A DNA stretch of 10,684 nucleotides from Candidatus Hydrothermarchaeota archaeon (GTDB taxonomy: Archaea > Hydrothermarchaeota > Hydrothermarchaeia > Hydrothermarchaeales > WAQR01). The stretch covers positions 1-10,684 of the forward strand of contig WAQR01000083.1 of assembly GCA_015520145.1 (NCBI GenBank), read 5' to 3'. The notes beneath the pieces were generated by a model. The model was not told where the DNA came from and ran no database searches. It saw nothing but the letters and a program-made list of their open reading frames with translations. This document shows positions 6,722 to 10,684 of the stretch, in pieces (the first letter of the stretch is position 1; each line of letters begins with the position of its first letter). Both the position numbers and the translations under genes were made by a program.

Positions 6722-6747
6722 AGAGATAGAGACCAGAGATAGAGACC
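6722..6747 (+). repeat. Perfect 13-bp tandem duplication
   Basis: AGAGATAGAGACC is repeated head to tail at 6722-6734 and 6735-6747. The unit itself contains a repeated AGA/GATAGA pattern, which would favour slippage. Confidence 0.8.
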
Positions 6748-6757
6748 ACCTGGAAAA

Positions 6758-6785
6758 AAAACAGATAGTAGAAAACAGATAGTAG
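6758..6785 (+). repeat. Perfect 14-bp tandem duplication
   Basis: AAAACAGATAGTAG is repeated head to tail at 6758-6771 and 6772-6785, ending 15 bases before the TATA box. Confidence 0.8.
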
Positions 6786-6791
6786 ATGTGA

Positions 6792-6808
6792 ATAAGAATA
6801 TTTAAATA
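6792..6808 (+). promoter_or_regulatory. Archaeal promoter of the aIF5B operon
   Basis: TTTAAATA at 6801-6808, preceded by purine-rich AAGAA, is a canonical archaeal TATA box. Transcription would begin near 6830, giving a leader of about 65 bases that includes the 6-bp and 20-bp tandem repeats. It is the best promoter in the gap and the only one oriented to serve the three translation genes. Confidence 0.7.
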
Positions 6809-6841
6809 CAACGATTCCTTTACATTTGACTTTACACTACT

Positions 6842-6853
6842 GCATCAGCATCA
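6842..6853 (+). repeat. 6-bp tandem duplication
   Basis: GCATCA is repeated at 6842-6847 and 6848-6853 and abuts the 20-bp duplication. Confidence 0.55.
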
Positions 6854-6893
6854 GACATTAACAGAATGATTAAGACATTAACGGAATGATTAA
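6854..6893 (+). repeat. 20-bp tandem duplication just before the aIF5B start
   Basis: GACATTAACAGAATGATTAA at 6854-6873 is followed directly by a copy differing at a single base (A6863 versus G6883). The change makes the second copy read GGAATGAT at 6883-6890, a better partial match to the SD consensus, five bases before the ATG at 6896. Confidence 0.85.
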
Positions 6894-6895
6894 AG

Positions 6896-8677
6896 ATGAT
6901 AAGGCAGCCAATAGTATCGGTTTTAGGTCATGTAGACCACGGGAAGACATCGCTGTTAGATAAAATAAGGGGCTCTGCAGTCGTCGAGAGGGAAGCAGGA
7001 GGGATAACACAGCACATCGGAGCAACCGAGATCCCTCTCGAGGTCCTGGAACGGATATGCGGCGGGCTTTTAAAACAGCTCAAAATTGATATCACACTTC
7101 CCGGCCTGCTCTTTATAGACACCCCGGGACACGCTGCATTTACGACATTAAGAAAAAGAGGAGGGGCACTTGCAGACTTTGCAATACTGGTAATAGACAT
7201 CAACGAAGGGTTCAGACCCCAGACAATCGAGGCATTAAATATCCTCAAGACCTACCGGACCCCGTTTCTAATCGCTGCAAACAAGATCGACAAGATCCCT
7301 GGATGGCAGGTGTTCCAGAACTATCCTGTCGTTCACAGTCTAAACAACCAGAACAAAGATGTAAGACATGAGGTTGAAACGAAGTTATACGAACTTGTAG
7401 GGAGGCTCTATGAAGAAGGGTTTGAAACCGAACGATTTGACAGGGTCAAGAAATTCAAAAAAGAGGTTGCAATAGTCCCGATAAGCGCAAAGACCGGTGA
7501 AGGGATACCCGAGCTTTTGATGATGCTCATCGGACTTGCACAGAAATTCATGGGCGACAAACTGGACATTGAAATGAAAAACCCGGCAAAAGGCACGGTT
7601 TTAGAAGTCAAAGAAGAGACAGGGCTTGGCGTCACTCTTGACGTGATAATCTATGACGGCATGATTAAACGGGGTGACCGCATCGTCGTTGGCGCGAAAT
7701 CAGGGCCGATTGCCACAAAGGTCCGCTCACTCCTAAAACCAAAACCGCTTGACGAGATACGCGATCCCAGGTACAAATTCAACACGGTTAAAGAAGCTCA
7801 TGCATCTTGCGGTGTAAAAATTGCTGCACCAAACCTCAAAGATGCCCTGGCAGGCACACCTATGAGGGTTGCAGGTACTGACATCGACGAGACAATAAAA
7901 GAGGTCAGGAAAGAGATAGAGGAAGTAAAAATAGAAACCGATAAAGAAGGTATCATTATCAAAGCAGACACCCTGGGATCACTTGAAGCATTGATAAGCA
8001 TGCTACAGGCAGAAGGCATCCCGATTAGAAAAGCGGATGTGGGAGACATATCCAGAAGAGACATCCTGGAAGCAGAATCTGTCAAAGAAAGTGCAAAAGA
8101 TATGGCAGTGATTCTCGGATTCAACGTGAAGATTTTAAAAGATGCGACAAAACGGGCAAAAGATACCAGAATCCATATTTTGTTAGATAATGTTATATAC
8201 AGGTTAATAGAGGATTATCAGACGTGGTTAAAAGAAGAACAGGAAAAAGAGAAACAAAAAGAACTTGACAGTACCACAAGGCCAGCAAAGATACAGATCC
8301 TCGAAGGTCATGTATTCAGGACAAGCAAGCCCGCAATTGTCGGCATAGAGGTCTTAAGCGGTAATATAAAAAACCACGTAAGACTTATGAATAATGACGG
8401 GACATTTATTGGTACGATAAAAGGGATACAGGAAGAAAACAAAAATATCAGCCAGGCAGGACAGGGAAAACAGGTCGCAATATCAATAGATGGACCTACG
8501 GTGGGCAAACAGATTAACGAAGGCGACATTTTATATACTGAATTGACAGAAAGTGAAGCCACACTCATAAATTCGAAGTACAGGACAGCTTTAACACCAG
8601 ATGAAGACGAAGCTTTTGATGAGATCATAAAAATTAAAAGAAAAACCCGCCCATTTTGGGCTAAAGGAGGTAATTAG
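6896..8677 (+). CDS. infB: Translation initiation factor aIF5B (IF-2 family GTPase)
   Basis: The 593-aa product is a GTPase of the IF2/eIF5B family that helps ribosomal subunits join at initiation. Its GTP-binding motifs are GHVDHGKT (11-18), DTPGH (75-79), NKID (129-132) and SAK (197-199). After the G domain come a beta-barrel domain, an alpha-beta-alpha domain with a charged helix (about 440-460), and a second barrel near the C-terminus. The length matches archaeal aIF5B, which lacks the long N-terminal extension of eukaryotes. ATG 6896 is the first possible start, because an in-frame TGA lies at 6887-6889. It has only a partial SD. It heads a tight operon, with its stop directly adjacent to the next start. 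Confidence 0.98.
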   Translation: MIRQPIVSVLGHVDHGKTSLLDKIRGSAVVEREAGGITQHIGATEIPLEVLERICGGLLKQLKIDITLPGLLFIDTPGHAAFTTLRKRGGALADFAILVIDINEGFRPQTIEALNILKTYRTPFLIAANKIDKIPGWQVFQNYPVVHSLNNQNKDVRHEVETKLYELVGRLYEEGFETERFDRVKKFKKEVAIVPISAKTGEGIPELLMMLIGLAQKFMGDKLDIEMKNPAKGTVLEVKEETGLGVTLDVIIYDGMIKRGDRIVVGAKSGPIATKVRSLLKPKPLDEIRDPRYKFNTVKEAHASCGVKIAAPNLKDALAGTPMRVAGTDIDETIKEVRKEIEEVKIETDKEGIIIKADTLGSLEALISMLQAEGIPIRKADVGDISRRDILEAESVKESAKDMAVILGFNVKILKDATKRAKDTRIHILLDNVIYRLIEDYQTWLKEEQEKEKQKELDSTTRPAKIQILEGHVFRTSKPAIVGIEVLSGNIKNHVRLMNNDGTFIGTIKGIQEENKNISQAGQGKQVAISIDGPTVGKQINEGDILYTELTESEATLINSKYRTALTPDEDEAFDEIIKIKRKTRPFWAKGGN

Positions 8678-9079
8678 TTGCAGAAAGTCATTGTTTCAAC
8701 AAAAACAGGAAAATCCTACAGTATAGAGATAGATGATGTAAAGATGAAAAGTTTTATTGGACTGGATATCGGGAAGACAATCGATGCAGGGATAATCGGA
8801 CTTGGCGGATACCAGATCGAGATAACAGGTGGGTCTGACAAAGATGGTTTTCCCATGAGAAGGGATATTCACGGAACTGTAAGGCCGAGAGTCCTTTTAA
8901 AAGGTGGGACAGGATTCAATCCAAAAAGAAAAGGTATCAAAAGGAGAAAGAGGGTAAGAGGCAGGCGGATAACAAAAGATATCGTCCAGATAAATGCCAG
9001 AGTTGTTAAAGAGGGTAAAAAACCGATTGAAGAACTTCTCGGCAAGACCAAAAGCGATGAGAAGCCGGAGGCGGACTAA
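8678..9079 (+). CDS. rps6e: 30S ribosomal protein S6e
   Basis: The 133-aa product is the archaeal/eukaryotic small-subunit protein S6e. The segments KSYSIEIDD near the N-terminus, GLDIGKTIDAG, GGSDKDGFPMRRDIHG in the middle and the very basic KRKGIKRRKRVRGRR stretch are characteristic. Its length is normal for archaea, which lack the phosphorylated eukaryotic tail. The start is a TTG directly after the upstream stop, with GGAGGT (8666-8671) six bases ahead, which strongly supports it. The gene lies between two initiation factor genes, an arrangement common in euryarchaea. Confidence 0.96.
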   Translation: MQKVIVSTKTGKSYSIEIDDVKMKSFIGLDIGKTIDAGIIGLGGYQIEITGGSDKDGFPMRRDIHGTVRPRVLLKGGTGFNPKRKGIKRRKRVRGRRITKDIVQINARVVKEGKKPIEELLGKTKSDEKPEAD

Positions 9080-9082
9080 ACG

Positions 9083-10303
9083 GTGCAACCAGAGGTAAAC
9101 ATCGGGATGGTCGGCCATGTTGACCATGGAAAGACCACCTTGACCCAGGCACTTTCTGGCGTATGGACTGACAGACATACCGAAGAGATAAAGAGAGGTA
9201 TTTCAATCAGGCTGGGCTATGCAGACGCGGCATTTAGAATGTGTCCGAAATGTCAAAAACCTCAGGCATATACAACAGAAAAAGAATGCAAGATCTGCAA
9301 GACAAAATCCAAACCTCTTCGAGTCGTATCTTTTGTTGACGCACCAGGACACGAAACGCTTATGGCAACAATGCTTTCAGGGGCAGCCATAATGGACGGT
9401 GCGATACTGGTCATTGCAGCAAACGAAGAATGCCCGCAGCCACAGACCAAAGAACACCTGATGGCCCTCGACATAATAGGTGTAAAAAACATTATCATTG
9501 TCCAGAACAAAATAGACCTCGTCTCCAAAGATAAGGTCATCTCGAATTTCAAACAGATAAAAGAATTCATCAAAGGCACGGTCGCAGAAAACGCGCCAAT
9601 AATCCCGATTGCTGCACAGCATAATGTGAATATCGATGTATTGATCCAGGAAATCGAGGAATGCATCCCAACCCCGAACCGGGATCCAAAAAAACCTGCA
9701 AGGATGTTCATTGCAAGATCATTTGATGTCAATAAACCTGGCCAGACACCTGAAGAGCTGAAAGGCGGTGTACTTGGTGGTTCGCTGAGCTGTGGAGAGC
9801 TCAGGGTCGGGGATATTATAGAAATCCGCCCAGGAATAAAGGTCGAAGAAGAGAACATGGTCTCCTGGAGGCCGATATCAACCGAGATCACCTCCCTTAT
9901 AGCAGGCAACAAACCTACAGAACGTGTTTTACCAGGCGGGCTTATAGGGATTGGGACAAAACTTGACCCGTCGTTTACAAAGGCAGACGGGCTTTCCGGG
10001 ATGATACTTGGAAAACCCGGCACGTTACCGCCTGTCCTGGATTCCTTTGTACTCGAGACCCATCTGCTTAAACGGGTGGTTGGTACCAGGGACGAAATCG
10101 AGGTCGAGGAGATAAAGACAAACGAACCTTTAATGCTGAATATCGGGACTGCCACCACTGTCGGGATTGTTACAAGTGCCAGGGAAGACAGTATAGAACT
10201 GAAATTGAAACTTCCAATCTGTGCTGATAAAGGCGAAAGGGTGGCAATAAGCAGGAGAATAGGCGCCAGGTGGCGATTGATTGGCTATGGGATCATCATC
10301 TAG
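9083..10303 (+). CDS. eif2g: Translation initiation factor aIF2 subunit gamma
   Basis: The 406-aa product is the GTP-binding core of aIF2, which delivers initiator methionyl-tRNA to the small subunit with the alpha and beta subunits encoded elsewhere. Motifs are GHVDHGKT (11-18), DAPGH (86-90) and NKID (142-145). Zinc-knuckle cysteines lie at 54, 57, 69 and 72 (CPKC and CKIC), a hallmark of the gamma subunit versus EF-Tu. Two barrel domains follow, and the length is typical. The GTG start has GGAGG (9067-9071) eleven bases upstream and lies three bases after the S6e stop. The last 17 bases overlap the PIN-protein gene. Confidence 0.98.
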   Translation: MQPEVNIGMVGHVDHGKTTLTQALSGVWTDRHTEEIKRGISIRLGYADAAFRMCPKCQKPQAYTTEKECKICKTKSKPLRVVSFVDAPGHETLMATMLSGAAIMDGAILVIAANEECPQPQTKEHLMALDIIGVKNIIIVQNKIDLVSKDKVISNFKQIKEFIKGTVAENAPIIPIAAQHNVNIDVLIQEIEECIPTPNRDPKKPARMFIARSFDVNKPGQTPEELKGGVLGGSLSCGELRVGDIIEIRPGIKVEEENMVSWRPISTEITSLIAGNKPTERVLPGGLIGIGTKLDPSFTKADGLSGMILGKPGTLPPVLDSFVLETHLLKRVVGTRDEIEVEEIKTNEPLMLNIGTATTVGIVTSAREDSIELKLKLPICADKGERVAISRRIGARWRLIGYGIII

Positions 10304-10684
10304 CTCACCATCTGATAAGGCTATACTCAAGGTCATACTCGATACAAATTTCTTGCTTGTACCGTTTCAGTTTAATATAGATGTAAAAGAGGAGATTGCA
10401 AAGATGATAGACAGAAAATACGAGCTGTGCACAACAGACGGCGTCTTACAGGAACTGGAGAGTCTTACAAAAGATAGAAATAGATATCCTGCCAGATCTG
10501 CAACGGACGCTGCAACGAAAGGAAGATCTCAAAATAGAAGAAAGTTAAAGCGAAACTTAAAGCACTTAAAGCTTTTGAAATGCGCATTGTCTTTTGCCAG
10601 TGATATGACTGTCCTTAAAACTGGTGTGAAAGATGTCGATGCAGCTCTTGTCTCTCTAGCCTCACAGGATAATATCGTGTGTAC
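10287..10684 (+). CDS. PIN-domain protein, probable FCF1/VapC9-like endonuclease (partial, 3' end missing)
   Basis: The first 132 codons are present and the frame is open at the window edge. VILDTNFLLVP (16-26) supplies the first acidic residue (Asp19) of a PIN nuclease. Glu56 in VLQELE and Asp116/Asp118 in KDVDAALVSLA are the expected further metal ligands. A serine-rich leader of about nine residues precedes the domain. A basic region (RRKLKRNLKHLK, 84-95) may contact RNA. A PIN protein related to eukaryotic Fcf1/Utp24, an rRNA-processing factor, commonly follows aIF2 gamma in archaea and is the likeliest identity, although a stand-alone VapC-like role is not excluded. ATG 10287 overlaps the preceding gene by 17 bases, with AGGTGG at 10267-10272 as a possible SD. 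Confidence 0.88.
   Translation, partial: MGSSSSSPSDKAILKVILDTNFLLVPFQFNIDVKEEIAKMIDRKYELCTTDGVLQELESLTKDRNRYPARSATDAATKGRSQNRRKLKRNLKHLKLLKCALSFASDMTVLKTGVKDVDAALVSLASQDNIVC

Larger units (their letters stand above)
6407..6895. other. 489-base intergenic region between the two operons
   Basis: No convincing coding sequence was found. The left half (to about 6600) has three compatible hairpins, an oligo-T tract and a six-bp inverted repeat, TACCAG 6578-6583 with CTGGTA 6594-6599. The right half consists largely of short tandem duplications and holds the promoter for the translation operon. A 63-codon frame at 6591-6782 lacks any SD and runs through the repeats, so it is not called. Confidence 0.7.

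Noticed and set aside
6591..6782. 63-codon + strand frame starting with GTG in the intergenic region
   Set aside because: It has no SD, no recognisable domain, and its second half is the translation of tandem repeats.
6661..6893. CRISPR array
   Set aside because: The repeats are different two-copy tandem units with no spacers, and no cas gene is present.
9262..10158. 298-codon minus-strand frame
   Set aside because: It lies wholly antisense to aIF2 gamma, which has clear family motifs; the serine/proline-rich product is a shadow of that gene's codon pattern.

Overview
The window is archaeal DNA. The right third carries a conserved archaeal translation block: initiation factor aIF5B, ribosomal protein S6e, the gamma subunit of aIF2, and the start of a PIN-domain protein that runs off the right edge. 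Strong Shine-Dalgarno (SD) sites, TTG and GTG starts, and TATA boxes of the form TTTAAATA agree with this. The content suggests a euryarchaeon, perhaps a methanogen or methane oxidiser of the Methanosarcinales type. The lineage is a guess from gene order and style, with no marker search behind it.

The left two thirds (about 80-6406) look like one accessory transcription unit on the + strand. After an AT-rich stretch with a duplicated TATA-like element (84-116) comes a leader that can fold into a three-way junction (137-197). A strong SD (200-206) and a 35-codon small ORF (211-318) follow. Then six tightly packed or overlapping genes encode a NYN-family RNase-like protein with a probable OST-HTH tail, a GT4 glycosyltransferase, a radical SAM/SPASM enzyme, a small GT-A-like transferase with a DWD motif, a WG-repeat protein fused to an O-methyltransferase-type domain, and a histidine phosphatase. 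All spacings are between a 10-base overlap and a 1-base gap, so they are probably co-transcribed. I do not recognise the cassette as a described pathway. Its enzymes fit building and decorating a glycan or small glycosylated molecule, with the NYN protein perhaps acting on RNA.

Between the two blocks lies a 489-base gap (6407-6895). Its left part has three compatible hairpins and an oligo-T tract, which may be a small RNA or terminator region. Its right part is made of successive short tandem duplications, each a different unit, and contains the TATA box (6801-6808) for the translation operon. No CRISPR array, tRNA, rRNA or intact mobile element was seen.
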